This document shows, in pieces, positions 1-8,873 of a stretch of 64,000 bases of DNA; positions within the stretch are counted from its first letter, which is position 1, and every line of letters starts with the position of its first letter. A model generated the notes under the pieces. That model did no database searches and had not been told where the DNA came from. It saw nothing but the letters and a program-made list of their open reading frames with translations. Made by a program: the position numbers and the translations under genes. Source of the DNA: Bryobacter aggregatus MPL3 (GTDB lineage Bacteria > Acidobacteriota > Terriglobia > Bryobacterales > Bryobacteraceae); NCBI RefSeq assembly GCF_000702445.1, contig NZ_JNIF01000004.1:868001-932000 (forward strand), read 5' to 3'.

Positions 1-4
1 TGCT

Positions 5-1809
5 TCATGCTTTGCCAAGAGCCGAGTTCAGGAACTTGCTGAACTCCCCGGCATCCTTCGTCAGGCCCGGGAAGCTTGCAACCACCTTCTGATCGGTATT
101 GAATACAGCATAATAGGGGATCGCTACGGTCTGGAAGAGACTTTCCTGCAATTTCTGGTTCGCCACACTGTTCGGATCGTCCAACTCGTCGGTATAAAGC
201 TCAATCAGTACGAACTTCTCCAGTGCTTCCTTGATCTCCGGTTTCGGGAACATGTTCGCCTTCATCCAGTGGCAGTTCGTGCAGGCGACACCGGTGAAAT
301 TGACAAACACCAGCTTATTTTCGGCTTTTGCCCGGGCGATTGCTGCTTGCAGGTCATTTTTCATCCAAGGCAGTTTGGCTTCTGCGGGACCGCCGAAGCT
401 GGCCCGGCTTCCTTCGGCTGCGGCGGGAACATAAGCTTCCAGCTCACCGAGATTCGCACCAAACATCCCGGGCACCAGGGACAGCGCGAAGGTGATGAAT
501 AGGGTTCCGACCAGGGCTCGTCCGACGCCCAGGCTCTCTCCGATCTTGATCCCGTCCATCGGAATCTTTCCAAGGAGATAGAAGCCGGGCAGCGCGAACA
601 ATACGACCCAGGCAGCCAGGAAGCGTTCCCGGGTGAGGAAGCCCCAATGGAGAACGGCGTCTACATTGCTCAGGTATTTCAGCATGGCCGCAAGGATCAG
701 AAAGCCCATCACGACCTTGATACGGATCATCCAACTGCCGGCGCGCGGGAGCCCCTTCAAGACGCCGGGAAACAAAGCCAAAAAGAAGAAGGGGAGCGAA
801 AGGCCAAAGCTGAAGGCCATCATCCCCAGGGCGGGAAGGAGTTTGTCGCCTTGGATGGAGGCGGCCAAGAGCGTTCCGACGAAGGGGCCGACGCAGGCGA
901 AGCTCGTCAGAGAGAAGGTGAGTCCCATCAACAGGGTGCCGGCAATGCCGCCGCCATCGCTTGCGGAATTCAGCTTTGTGAGCAAGCCGGAAGGCAGGGT
1001 AATCTCATATGCTCCTAGAAGACTGAGCGCCAGTGCAAAGAAAACAATGCAGATGAAGGAGTTTACCCAGACGTTGGATCCGATCGAGACCACTCCGAAG
1101 GGGCCGAGAATTGCTGTCAAAGCGAAGCCAATGGCCGTAAACAGGACGACAATCCCGGCGCAGAAGAGTACGGCGTCAGCGAGAATTCTGCCCTTCGAGG
1201 CACCCTGCTTTTGCAGGAAAAAGCTCATCGTGATCGGAATCATTGGGAAGACGCAAGGAGTGAGGACGCTGGCGAGACCAAAGCCAAAGGCGAGCAGGAG
1301 AAACTCGCTGATGCTCTTTTGGGCGGGGGCGGTCTGGGTGGGGGTTGTAGTCCAGGCGAAGGCGGCGTCGTAAACGACTGCCTTTTTCCTCGGCGGCAGG
1401 CACTGACTGTCGTCACAAGCCTGATAACGGACTTCGACTGCAAGATCGGGTTGGTTTGCCGCAATGTCTCTTGTTGCCTTTGCCACAAGAGTAAACTCGA
1501 CGGCATCTCCAAAAGTCTCGGTTTCGGTACCGAAGCCCGGATCCATTTTCCGGATCGGCGCCGGTTGGTCGACACGGATCACTTCAAACGCGGCCGCTTC
1601 AGGAGCTTGAATTTTGGTGGGTTTAGGAGGGGGGGCGTGGTGAGGGAATACAGATGCCACCCTGCATCGAGCTTAGCCCGGACCGGAATCTTGAACTCCG
1701 CGCCAGCCTTGGCTGCCGGAATTGGTCCGAGTGCCCAGTGGATCGGGTCCAGCTTCTGTGCAACCAGACTGGAAACAGCTAGGGCAAGCAGGCAGACAAG
1801 GCGGCGCAT
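5..1809 (-). CDS. dsbD: Thiol:disulfide interchange protein DsbD, interrupted by a one-base frameshift
   Basis: Transmembrane reductant conduit that passes electrons from cytoplasmic thioredoxin to periplasmic thiol proteins. The order is a signal peptide (MRRLVCLLALAVSSLVAQ), a DsbD-alpha-like N-terminal domain with the pair in ACDDSQC, a membrane core with TPCVFPMIP and FACVGPF cysteines, and a C-terminal thioredoxin domain with GVACTNCHWM. Two overlapping frames are needed: the signal peptide and first ~60 residues read from ATG 1809, and the rest reads in another frame from about 1640 down to the TGA at 5-7. The frames meet at seven C (minus strand) at 1629-1635; eight C would restore LTTPPPPKPTKI. 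It is last in the yceD-rpmF-plsX-dsbD array, 23 bp after plsX. The shift may be a sequencing indel, slippage or a real mutation. Family assignment is firm; intactness is not. Confidence 0.88.
1629..1635 (-). repeat. C7 homopolymer at the dsbD frameshift point
   Basis: Run of seven C on the minus strand (G on plus) exactly where the dsbD reading frame changes from the signal-peptide frame to the frame of the remaining protein. One extra C would fuse the two frames. Homopolymers of this length are prone to replication slippage and to basecalling errors. Confidence 0.8.
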
Positions 1810-1832
1810 ATATCTATTGATTCTGGCGCAGT

Positions 1833-2843
1833 TTATTTGGATTCGCGCAAGGTCGCCAAACCTTCTTCGATTCTGTCGTTTACGCTATTGTTGGCATACT
1901 CGGCAGCAACGCGGATGGCGTTCTTGATCGCGTTCGGGTTCGAACGGCCGTGGCAGATGATACAAACGCCTCGAACGCCCAGAAGCGGTGCGCCACCGTA
2001 CTCGGAGTAGTCCGTACGGCGCTTGAGCTCACTGAAGCCGTTCTTGGCCAGCACCGCGCCTACCTGGCGGGTGATGGTGGAGCTTAGGCTCTCCTTGAGC
2101 ATGCTCTTGAAGACCTCGACCAGACCTTCGCTGACCTTCAGCGCCACATTCCCGATGAAACCGTCGCAGACGATCACGTCGGCCAGACCCGTGTACAGGT
2201 CGCGGCCTTCGACATTGCCGATGAAATGAATCGGCAACTGCTTCAACAGTGGGGTGGTGGCGTGGGTCAGAGCATTGCCCTTGTGTTCCTCCTCACCAAT
2301 GGAGAGGAGGCCTACGCGGGGCTTGGGAATGCCGAAGATGGCCCGGCTGTAGATGTGCCCCATGAAGGCGAACTGGGCCAGCATCTCTGCAGACGCGTCC
2401 ACATTCGCTCCGATATCGACCAGAACGGTGGGGGTTCCTTTGAGAGTAGGGAAGGCGGTTGCCAGGGCAGGGCGTTCGACGCCACGGATCATGCCCTGGA
2501 CCATTTTCGAGGTCGCCATGGCGGCGCCAGTATTGCCTGCGGAGACAACGCCAGCGGCAACGCCATCACGGACCAGCCGGCAGGCTACACGAATCGAGGA
2601 ATCCTTTTTGGTCCGCATTGCTTTCGCAGCAGAATCCTCCATCGTGATCACCTCGCTTGCGTTGGTGATCTCGATGGGCAGGTTTTTCCATTTTCCGTGC
2701 AGGTTCAGCTCGTCTTTGATGACGCTTTCGCGTCCGACAAGTACAACGCGAACATCAAAGGCTTTGACGGCGCGGAGCGCCCCTTCCACTTCGCTTTTGG
2801 GGGCGTGGTCGCCGCCCATTGCATCGACGGCAATGGTGATCAT
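1833..2843 (-). CDS. plsX: Phosphate acyltransferase PlsX
   Basis: Makes acyl-phosphate from acyl-ACP, the first step of the PlsX/PlsY route to phosphatidic acid; a peripheral membrane enzyme. The 336-residue protein has the family start [15 protein letters not shown], the VSAGNTGA segment, VLVDIGAN, and the [13 protein letters not shown] region near the C-terminus, and its length is normal for PlsX. It lies 18 bp downstream of rpmF, in the widely conserved yceD-rpmF-plsX order that ties ribosome assembly to lipid synthesis. ATG at 2843 fits the conserved N-terminus. Confidence 0.97.
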   Translation of the reverse strand: MITIAVDAMGGDHAPKSEVEGALRAVKAFDVRVVLVGRESVIKDELNLHGKWKNLPIEITNASEVITMEDSAAKAMRTKKDSSIRVACRLVRDGVAAGVVSAGNTGAAMATSKMVQGMIRGVERPALATAFPTLKGTPTVLVDIGANVDASAEMLAQFAFMGHIYSRAIFGIPKPRVGLLSIGEEEHKGNALTHATTPLLKQLPIHFIGNVEGRDLYTGLADVIVCDGFIGNVALKVSEGLVEVFKSMLKESLSSTITRQVGAVLAKNGFSELKRRTDYSEYGGAPLLGVRGVCIICHGRSNPNAIKNAIRVAAEYANNSVNDRIEEGLATLRESK

Positions 2844-2861
2844 TGGCCGTGTTTGTGAGCT

Positions 2862-3044
2862 TTAATACTTCTCGACTTCGACGACAGCGCGACCCTTGTA
2901 GAATCCGCAGGAGGGGCAGGCGCGGTGGGGGAGCTTGGAGGCGCCGCAGTTGGAGCATTCGCTGCCGACGGGCTTGGCAATCGCATCATGAGCCCGGCGG
3001 GTGGAGGTGCGGCGCTTCGAGTGACGGCGTTTCGGATTAGGCAT
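2862..3044 (-). CDS. rpmF: 50S ribosomal protein bL32
   Basis: Small 60-residue structural protein of the large ribosomal subunit. The basic N-terminus (MPNPKRRHSKRR) is followed by a zinc ribbon with two CxxC pairs (CSNCGASKLPHRACPSCG), so this is the Cys-containing, zinc-binding form of bL32. It lies 20 bp downstream of the yceD stop and 18 bp upstream of plsX and is almost certainly cotranscribed with both. Confidence 0.97.
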   Translation of the reverse strand: MPNPKRRHSKRRTSTRRAHDAIAKPVGSECSNCGASKLPHRACPSCGFYKGRAVVEVEKY

Positions 3045-3064
3045 TTCAATTTCCTTCTAAAAAA

Positions 3065-3589
3065 CTAACTCTTCAATTTCAGTCCACGGAGTGCTTCCCA
3101 GTGATCCTTGGCTTCCACCGGCTCACAGGTACAATCTCGCAGATTCCAATTCTCACCGCAGGACGGGCACAGACCCTGACAATCCTCGCGGCAAGTCCTT
3201 TGCATCGGGAGAGCCAATACAACTTGCTCTCGCAATAAATCGTTCAACTCCAGGCCTTCGCCGGCATAGAAACCGATTTCGACGTCCTCGTCGCCCAGGC
3301 CTTCTTCTGGTTTCATGTCCGGACTTTCCGGCAGATAAACCAAATCAAAGTCTGTGTCGACCGGGAAACGATACGATTCCAGGCACCGATCACATTCGAT
3401 GTCAAAATCCAACTTCAAGTGGCCTTTGACCCGAATCTCATCGAGCACCTGCCGTAACTCGGCTTGACCTTCCACTTTAAGAGGGGAAGCCTGCTTTAAT
3501 TTCGGATCGAGAAAATCGATTGCATCAACCGGTAACTCGAGTGAAATCCGCAGGGGACGTAACTCCATATCCCGCACGTTCAGAAACAT
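3065..3589 (-). CDS. yceD: YceD/DUF177 family protein
   Basis: Member of the DUF177 family, linked to 23S rRNA/large-subunit assembly and usually found upstream of rpmF. It contains the family hallmark IECDRCLESY, an acidic middle stretch, and a C-terminal cysteine cluster (CREDCQGLCPSCGENW and CTCEP) that probably binds zinc. ATG 3589 is chosen because a perfect AGGAGG ends five bases before it; a GTG six bases further upstream would overlap that ribosome-binding site. A -10-like TACAAT lies at 3631-3636 on the minus strand, so the operon promoter is probably there. About 174 residues. Confidence 0.92.
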   Translation of the reverse strand: MFLNVRDMELRPLRISLELPVDAIDFLDPKLKQASPLKVEGQAELRQVLDEIRVKGHLKLDFDIECDRCLESYRFPVDTDFDLVYLPESPDMKPEEGLGDEDVEIGFYAGEGLELNDLLREQVVLALPMQRTCREDCQGLCPSCGENWNLRDCTCEPVEAKDHWEALRGLKLKS

Positions 3590-3649
3590 GCACACCTCCT
3601 CGCTTCAGTTTCGCGAGTCGCAAAACTTCAATTGTAGCACCAATTTGCG

Positions 3650-4015
3650 TTAGCCGCGGTCTTCAAAGAGCGGCTCGACTTCCATGGAAGTCAAAACCCA
3701 CATTCCATATGCGCCGAGAGCACTGCCAATGGGGATGCTGATGATGGTCAGCGAGCAAATCACCATCCCGAGCGTCCGGGCCCAGGGCTGTAATCGTAAC
3801 AAACCCATGCCGGTGAGCGTCAGTGGCACAGCCAGGAAAATATTTAAGAAGACAATTCCGACGACGATCGGACCCAGCACCGTTGAGGCGCCCTCGAAAG
3901 CGTTGGACAGCTCCGATGGCCCCCCATTGGCGAGCATCCAGATGAGAGAACCCAGGCCGCCGCCGATTCCCATCACGATCATCAAGATCGCCAACGTACG
4001 AAGATGTTGCGCCAT
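3650..4015 (-). CDS. Small integral membrane protein of unknown function
   Basis: 121 residues with about three hydrophobic helices: TLAILMIVMGIGGGLGSLIW near the N-terminus, IVVGIVFLNIFLAVPLTLTG in the middle, and MVICSLTIISIPIGSALGAY towards the C-terminus. There are no catalytic or metal motifs. It stands alone between the yceD operon and the divergent glycosyltransferase. Small proteins of this type (DUF-like four-helix membrane proteins) are common in acidobacteria, but I do not recognise a specific family. The open frame has normal codon use and a plausible ATG. Confidence 0.7.
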   Translation of the reverse strand: MAQHLRTLAILMIVMGIGGGLGSLIWMLANGGPSELSNAFEGASTVLGPIVVGIVFLNIFLAVPLTLTGMGLLRLQPWARTLGMVICSLTIISIPIGSALGAYGMWVLTSMEVEPLFEDRG

Positions 4016-4064
4016 GCGAATTCCATAATACCGATTCGACGGCGAAAAAACAGAAACGATACGT

Positions 4065-4070
4065 TATACT
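4065..4070 (+). promoter_or_regulatory. Possible -10 element for the GT2 gene
   Basis: TATACT lies 22 bp before the glycosyltransferase ATG in an A/T-rich stretch of the 77-bp divergent spacer. No convincing -35 box stands at 17 bp, and no Shine-Dalgarno sequence precedes the ATG at 4093. Confidence 0.3.
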
Positions 4071-4092
4071 ATTCGAGAATCGTCCACTTCTA

Positions 4093-5724
4093 ATGCTTAT
4101 CGGCACTGAATCTCCAGCGTTTCTGCTTGCGGCTCCCAGTACCGCTGAGAAACTTCTCGATGCGCTATTCGACGACACCTTCGCTGGTGTCCACTCGCTG
4201 GCTGCATTTGACTACCTGATTTTGATCCCCTATTTTCTGATGCTGCTGGTGTTGAGCTTCTATGGCTGCCACCGTTTTGCGATGATTCGGGGCTATTTTA
4301 AGGGCTTGAAGAACATGCCGAAGGAACCGGCACAGCGATTCACCCAGCTGCCTAAGGTCACAATTCAACTTCCTCTATTTAATGAGCGTTTTGTCGTAGA
4401 GAGGCTTTTGGAGAGCGCGAGCCGGGTTCGTTACCCCGAGGGGCTGCTGCAGATCCAAGTGTTGGACGATTCGACGGATGACACTGCTCCGTTCACGAAG
4501 GAATTGGTCGACAGTTATATCGAGCGTGGCTTCAATATGGAGTATCGCCATCGCAGCAATCGCCAGGGCTACAAGGCCGGTGCGTTGCAAGCGGGGCTGG
4601 CTACAGCGACTGGGGAATTGATGGCAATCTTCGATGCGGACTTCGTCATTCCCGAAGATTTCCTCGAAAATACAGTTCACTATTTCACCGATGAAAAGGT
4701 CGGTGTGGTGCAGACGCGCTGGAGCTATCTCAACCGGCACTATAACCTGTTGACCGAAGTCCAGACCATGCTGTTGGACGGTCACTTCATCCTGGAGCAC
4801 GGTGCCCGCGCCGGGACCGGACTCTTCTTCAACTTCAACGGCACGGCTGGCATCATGCGCAAGTCGATGGTGGAAGATGCGGGCGGCTGGCAGCATGACA
4901 CGCTCACCGAAGATAGCGATTTGAGCTATCGCGCACAGATTCGAGGCTGGCGCTTTGTGTACCTTCCGCATGTGCATTGTCCGTCGGAGTTGCCGGTGGA
5001 AACCTACAGCTTTCAGGTGCAGCAATCGCGTTGGGCCAAGGGTCTGACACAGTGCGCGAAGAAACTGCTGAAGATGATTCTGAGCAAGGATCTTCCGTTC
5101 CGCGTCAAGCTGGAGGCGTTTTGCCACCTGACCCCGAACATTTCGTATCCGATGATGATTCTGGTGTCGGCACTGATGCTGCCGGTGATGATCATTCGCT
5201 TCTACATGGGGCCGCTCGAAATGTTGCTGTTGGACTTTCCGCTGATCATTGCGAACTTCGTCAGCCTGACGGCCTTCTATTTGATCGCGCAGCGTGAGTT
5301 GGACCCGAAGGGCTGGAAGCGCACCATCTGGTTTATGCCCGCTCTGATGGCGGCTGGGGTGGCGCTCACCATCAGCAACACGAAGGCGGTGCTCGAGGCC
5401 TTATTCAACGTGCAGACCAGCTTTGCGCGCACGGCGAAATACAATCTGAGCGACAAGAAAATCAAAGTGGATCAGGCCGAGTATCGCCGCAAAAGCGGTT
5501 GGCTGCCCTTTCTCGAGATCGCGATGGGCAGCGCTTTTCTGGCAATGGTCTACTACTGCATCGAATCGTTGAACTTCCTGAGTATTCCGTTCCTGATGAT
5601 TTTTGTGAGCGGATACTACTGGGCTGGATTCAGCACACTCTGGCAAGAGTATCAGGGCCTGCTGCAGTTCCGTGCCGCTACGAAAGCAGCTCTCGAAGCC
5701 GCTCCGCAGCAAATAAACCGCTAA
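4093..5724 (+). CDS. Membrane-bound GT2 family glycosyltransferase (cellulose synthase/ceramide glucosyltransferase-like)
   Basis: Processive-type inverting glycosyltransferase that would polymerise or transfer a sugar from a nucleotide sugar at the inner face of the membrane. One N-terminal helix (~39-57) is followed by the GT-A domain with the D,D,D,QxxRW signature: DDS at 125-127, DAD at 181-183, TED at 272-274 and QQSRW at 310-314. Several helices follow (~340-385, ~390-460, ~495-525). There is no PilZ domain and no cellulose operon partner nearby, so the product is unknown. The 3' end overlaps the convergent FAD oxidoreductase by 47 bp. Length 543 aa. Confidence 0.88.
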   Translation: MLIGTESPAFLLAAPSTAEKLLDALFDDTFAGVHSLAAFDYLILIPYFLMLLVLSFYGCHRFAMIRGYFKGLKNMPKEPAQRFTQLPKVTIQLPLFNERFVVERLLESASRVRYPEGLLQIQVLDDSTDDTAPFTKELVDSYIERGFNMEYRHRSNRQGYKAGALQAGLATATGELMAIFDADFVIPEDFLENTVHYFTDEKVGVVQTRWSYLNRHYNLLTEVQTMLLDGHFILEHGARAGTGLFFNFNGTAGIMRKSMVEDAGGWQHDTLTEDSDLSYRAQIRGWRFVYLPHVHCPSELPVETYSFQVQQSRWAKGLTQCAKKLLKMILSKDLPFRVKLEAFCHLTPNISYPMMILVSALMLPVMIIRFYMGPLEMLLLDFPLIIANFVSLTAFYLIAQRELDPKGWKRTIWFMPALMAAGVALTISNTKAVLEALFNVQTSFARTAKYNLSDKKIKVDQAEYRRKSGWLPFLEIAMGSAFLAMVYYCIESLNFLSIPFLMIFVSGYYWAGFSTLWQEYQGLLQFRAATKAALEAAPQQINR

Positions 5725-6580
5725 GCGCGGCGCCTTCGACGCGCGCTCCTCCAAAGGCATCTCCGGCCAGCAGCAGGGGTTTCTTCGAATCGACTTCGTA
5801 GAAACTCGTGTTGTGCTGAACGGTGGGCTTGGCATACTTCCAGCGATGCAGCTTCCAGGCCGTTGCCTGGTAGCCATTGAGGAGCATGGGCGCTATGTCT
5901 TCCGCATTGCGTTCCCAGTGGTTGAGGCTGAATTGCGCACTGGCGTGGATGGTGAGGTTGTGGGAAGAAGGCGAGATGCCCTTTCGGCGGTTGTCCGCAA
6001 TCCAGGTGACCGGTCCTCCATCGTCGATCTGCTTGTAGCCTGGCTCGGGAAGATCGGGGGCTTCGCTCAGGATTGCCATCAGGGCGAGGCAGCGGTCGTA
6101 GGTGATCGCTTCGAGCTCGGGGAGCTTGCGGTCGAGCATGGCGAGGGTTTGGGGCACCGGGCAGGTGGAGATCACCGCGTCGGCGTGCAGCACTTCATCG
6201 AAATCGGTCTCCAGGTTCCAGACACCTGCGGATTCAAAGATCTGACGGACCTTGGTGCCGCAGCGGAGGTCGAGGCCCTGGCAGAGGTGGGTGGCGATCG
6301 AGTTCATGCCTGCCTGGCCGATGTAGCGGTCCCGATCCCAGAGACGGATGATCCCCTTGGTCTCCCAGGCGCGCTGGTAGCTGGCGAAACGTTCGTGGCG
6401 CACCGTGAAGTACTGCGCACCGTAATCAAAGATGGCGCCCTCAAAGGGACGCGTGGCTAGGCGGCCTCCGGCGCGATTGCCTTTATCGAGAACCGTCACC
6501 TGGAAGCCGTGGCGCCGGAGATCATGAGCGGCCATCAGGCCGCTGATTCCCGCACCGAGAATCACAACACTTTTTTGCAC
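5678..6580 (-). CDS. Renalase-like FAD/NAD(P)-dependent amine oxidase
   Basis: Flavoprotein of the amine oxidase/protoporphyrinogen oxidase superfamily. The N-terminal Rossmann motif is GAGISG (residues 9-14) after a short beta strand, followed by the second dinucleotide motif VLDKGNRAGGRLATRP and the FDYGAQYFTVR segment typical of the bacterial renalase-like group. The C-terminus carries LLAGDAFGGARVEGAALSG, which closes the FAD site. The substrate is not deducible. At 300 residues its length fits this small subfamily. It converges on and overlaps the 3' end of the glycosyltransferase gene by 47 bp. Confidence 0.85.
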   Translation of the reverse strand: MQKSVVILGAGISGLMAAHDLRRHGFQVTVLDKGNRAGGRLATRPFEGAIFDYGAQYFTVRHERFASYQRAWETKGIIRLWDRDRYIGQAGMNSIATHLCQGLDLRCGTKVRQIFESAGVWNLETDFDEVLHADAVISTCPVPQTLAMLDRKLPELEAITYDRCLALMAILSEAPDLPEPGYKQIDDGGPVTWIADNRRKGISPSSHNLTIHASAQFSLNHWERNAEDIAPMLLNGYQATAWKLHRWKYAKPTVQHNTSFYEVDSKKPLLLAGDAFGGARVEGAALSGLFAAERLRELLS

Positions 6581-6623
6581 TACTTCCAGTTTCGCTGGAG
6601 AATGTTACAGAGAGATCAAATCG

Positions 6624-7388
6624 ATGTTTATGGTGCGTGTGGCGGAGATTCGGGAGGATTGGGGTTCTTGGCCGATTGATGGAGCGGAAGAAAAAGAGAC
6701 CTCGACCTGGGTCTATTTTTCGAATCCGGTAGTGGCAAAGAGTTTTGCCAAGGCCTTCTCTTCGAAGGTGGAGAAGGCGGTCTGGGAAGTGGATTTGAGC
6801 TACCAGCAGGAATGGACGGCGAAGGCGGTGGGAACGAAGTGGTGGCTGGCTCCGGCCTCGGATCGAGAGGCGCCCGCGGGGCGGTTCCGGCTGGAGATGA
6901 GTCCAGGGCTGGTTTTTGGGACGGGCGAGCATGAGACGACTTGCGGTTGTCTCGAGATGATGGAACTCGTTGATTTTGCGGGCAAGCGCGTCTTTGATCT
7001 GGGCACCGGGACGGGGATTCTTTCGGAAGCGGCGCAAAAGCTGGGCGCTACTCTGGCGATTGGCTGTGACCTCGAATGGGATGCCGCCGTGATGGCGCAG
7101 CAGCGTGGCGTGACTGCCTACCAGGGGCCGAGCTTCGCACTTCCGGACGCCCAGTTTGATGTTCTTCTGGTGAATGTTCCAGGCTATGTGCACCTCGATC
7201 TGGCGCCCGAGTACGGACGCTTGCTCCAGGTGGGAGGCACTCTCATTCTGAGCGGCTACTATTCCTGGCAGGCGGAGCGGATTGAAGAGGCGCTGCCCGG
7301 CTTTGCGAAGCAGAGTCAGATTTTGCGGGGAGACGGTTGGGTGGCGGCAATCTTCTCGCATGCGGCCTCGACCGCATCTTCTGACTGA
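6624..7388 (+). CDS. prmA: PrmA-like ribosomal protein L11 methyltransferase
   Basis: SAM-dependent methyltransferase expected to trimethylate ribosomal protein L11. It carries the PrmA signature SPGLVFGTGEHETT (residues 93-106) and motif I DLGTGTGIL (125-133). The catalytic segment that normally reads N-I/L-L is here LLVNVPGYVH, so the residue after Asn differs from textbook PrmA and the substrate could differ too. The N-terminal domain is short but present (YFSNPVVAKSFAKAF). Length 254 aa is at the low end for PrmA. The 3' end overlaps the convergent GT1 gene by 73 bp. Confidence 0.78.
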   Translation: MFMVRVAEIREDWGSWPIDGAEEKETSTWVYFSNPVVAKSFAKAFSSKVEKAVWEVDLSYQQEWTAKAVGTKWWLAPASDREAPAGRFRLEMSPGLVFGTGEHETTCGCLEMMELVDFAGKRVFDLGTGTGILSEAAQKLGATLAIGCDLEWDAAVMAQQRGVTAYQGPSFALPDAQFDVLLVNVPGYVHLDLAPEYGRLLQVGGTLILSGYYSWQAERIEEALPGFAKQSQILRGDGWVAAIFSHAASTASSD

Positions 7389-8587
7389 ATCAAGATTCCC
7401 ATGCTGCGGGCCAGTTCCTGCTTGGTTCCGGCGGCAACGAGCGCTTCTTCGAGGAGGTGGGTGTTGAAGCTTTTGCGCGGGATGGAGACGCCGACCCCAA
7501 GCTGGACGCAGCGGCGGGCATTATCGGGTTGATCGTGTGAGAAGGGCACGACTACCATTGGTTTGCCGGAGCGGAGCGCCTGAGCGGTGGTGCCGATGCC
7601 GCCCTGGTGGATGTTGACCGCCGCACGTGGCATGAGCGTGGAGTGCGGCGCGTAGGGAGAGACCAGGATGCGGTCTGAGGCGAGCTTCTGGTAGTGCGCA
7701 AAGTTGGTGCGGCCCACCAGAAAGATCGCCCGCTTCTTCATTCTTGTGACGGTGGTATGGGCTTCTTCATAGAAGGAGCCCGGGTCCAGAACGGCCGAGG
7801 TTCCGAGCGTGAACACGTAGGGCGGATCGCCAGCGGAGAAGAAGCTTTCGATGTCGGAATCGATGGAGAACTGATTGCCGTCCAGCTTGTCGTAGAAGGG
7901 AAAGCCGCACATGGTGAAGGGCTGTGGGAAGTCCGGTTTCGGCGCCATGAAGTGCCTGGAGAACAGCATGAGATTGCCATGAGGAGAAGTATGTCCGAAG
8001 AGGCGGGGGACTGCGTTTTGCGGCAGGCCTTCCTGTTTGGCGAGTTGGTAGACCTTCTTGAGCAGCAGGCGATTCAGCTGGTGCAGTCCGCTGAAGAGGA
8101 TGCGGAGGATCGCAGGGGGAAGAGCAGGGAAGAAGGGCATCGCCGGGATGAGCGGCGGATCGAAGGCCGAAAACACGGCCGCCGGTTGCAAGGCCGAATG
8201 GATGTAGGGGAGTCTCAACTTGGCCGCAGCGAGCGGCAGGCCGAAGGCTAAGACAGAACCGAAGAGGATATCCGCGTTTCGCGCTTCGGCAAGCAGGATG
8301 CGGTAAGACTCTGCCAGAGGTGGAAGGAACAGTTCCTGCAGGACATAGCGTGTGCCATCGAGGCTATCCATGGCCTTCCGGCGAGTTTCGCGGTCGTGCT
8401 CGAGTTGGTCGAGCTGTGGCGGAATCGCAACAAAACGGATGCCTTCCGATTCGACCTTCTCGCGATACATACTGCTGCTGGCGAGGGTGACCCAATGGCC
8501 GCGCTGCTTGAGGCCAATGGCAATGGCGAGGTAAGGGTGCAGGTCTCCGAAGGAGCCCAGGGTGGCGATCAGGACATGCTTTGCCAT
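7316..8587 (-). CDS. GT1 (UDP-glycosyltransferase-fold) glycosyltransferase
   Basis: Soluble GT-B enzyme of the MGT/UGT family that would transfer a sugar from a nucleotide sugar to a lipid or small molecule. The N-terminus is the classic LIATLGSFGDLHPYLAIA acceptor-domain start; the C-terminal donor site contains the PSPG-like stretch NIHQGGIGTTAQALRSGKP followed by VPFSHDQPDNARR. 423 residues, full length. Its ATG at 8587 overlaps the 3' end of the upstream methyltransferase-like gene by 19 bp, so the two are probably translationally coupled. It converges on the prmA-like gene with a 73-bp overlap. Confidence 0.9.
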   Translation of the reverse strand: MAKHVLIATLGSFGDLHPYLAIAIGLKQRGHWVTLASSSMYREKVESEGIRFVAIPPQLDQLEHDRETRRKAMDSLDGTRYVLQELFLPPLAESYRILLAEARNADILFGSVLAFGLPLAAAKLRLPYIHSALQPAAVFSAFDPPLIPAMPFFPALPPAILRILFSGLHQLNRLLLKKVYQLAKQEGLPQNAVPRLFGHTSPHGNLMLFSRHFMAPKPDFPQPFTMCGFPFYDKLDGNQFSIDSDIESFFSAGDPPYVFTLGTSAVLDPGSFYEEAHTTVTRMKKRAIFLVGRTNFAHYQKLASDRILVSPYAPHSTLMPRAAVNIHQGGIGTTAQALRSGKPMVVVPFSHDQPDNARRCVQLGVGVSIPRKSFNTHLLEEALVAAGTKQELARSMGILIQSEDAVEAACEKIAATQPSPRKI

Positions 8588-8859
8588 TCGTGGATGTGGC
8601 CTCCCTCGGCAAGAACGCGGCGGATTTCAGGGGTGATGGGGCCGGAGGTGTAGATGTCGGTAAAAAAGCCATCGCGCCAGGGAAGATCATCGGCATTGCC
8701 TTCGGTGAACATGCAGTTATCGAGACCGAGCGATTCGGCAAGGGCGCGGGCGCGGTCGATCACGTCGAGCTGATCTGCAACTCCGACAAACAAACCATCT
8801 ACCAGCTTGGGCCAGCCATCGAGGATGGGGACCACCAGAATCTTGCGGTTTGGCAGCAC
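8569..8859 (-). CDS. Small methyltransferase-like protein, N-terminal half missing
   Basis: 96 residues. The second half resembles the C-terminal half of a class I SAM methyltransferase: RARALAESLGLDNCMFTEGN, then DDLPWRDGFFTDIYT, then PEIRRVLAEGGHI, matching motifs II-V of UbiE-like enzymes. Motif I (the glycine-rich SAM loop) is absent; the N-terminus is instead MLPNRKILVVPILDGWPK. It is therefore either a remnant or a specialised non-catalytic protein. Its stop codon lies inside the GT1 gene, suggesting coupling, which argues against simple decay. Function unknown. Confidence 0.6.
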   Translation of the reverse strand: MLPNRKILVVPILDGWPKLVDGLFVGVADQLDVIDRARALAESLGLDNCMFTEGNADDLPWRDGFFTDIYTSGPITPEIRRVLAEGGHIHEWQSMS

Positions 8860-8873
8860 ACTTCTATTCTGGG

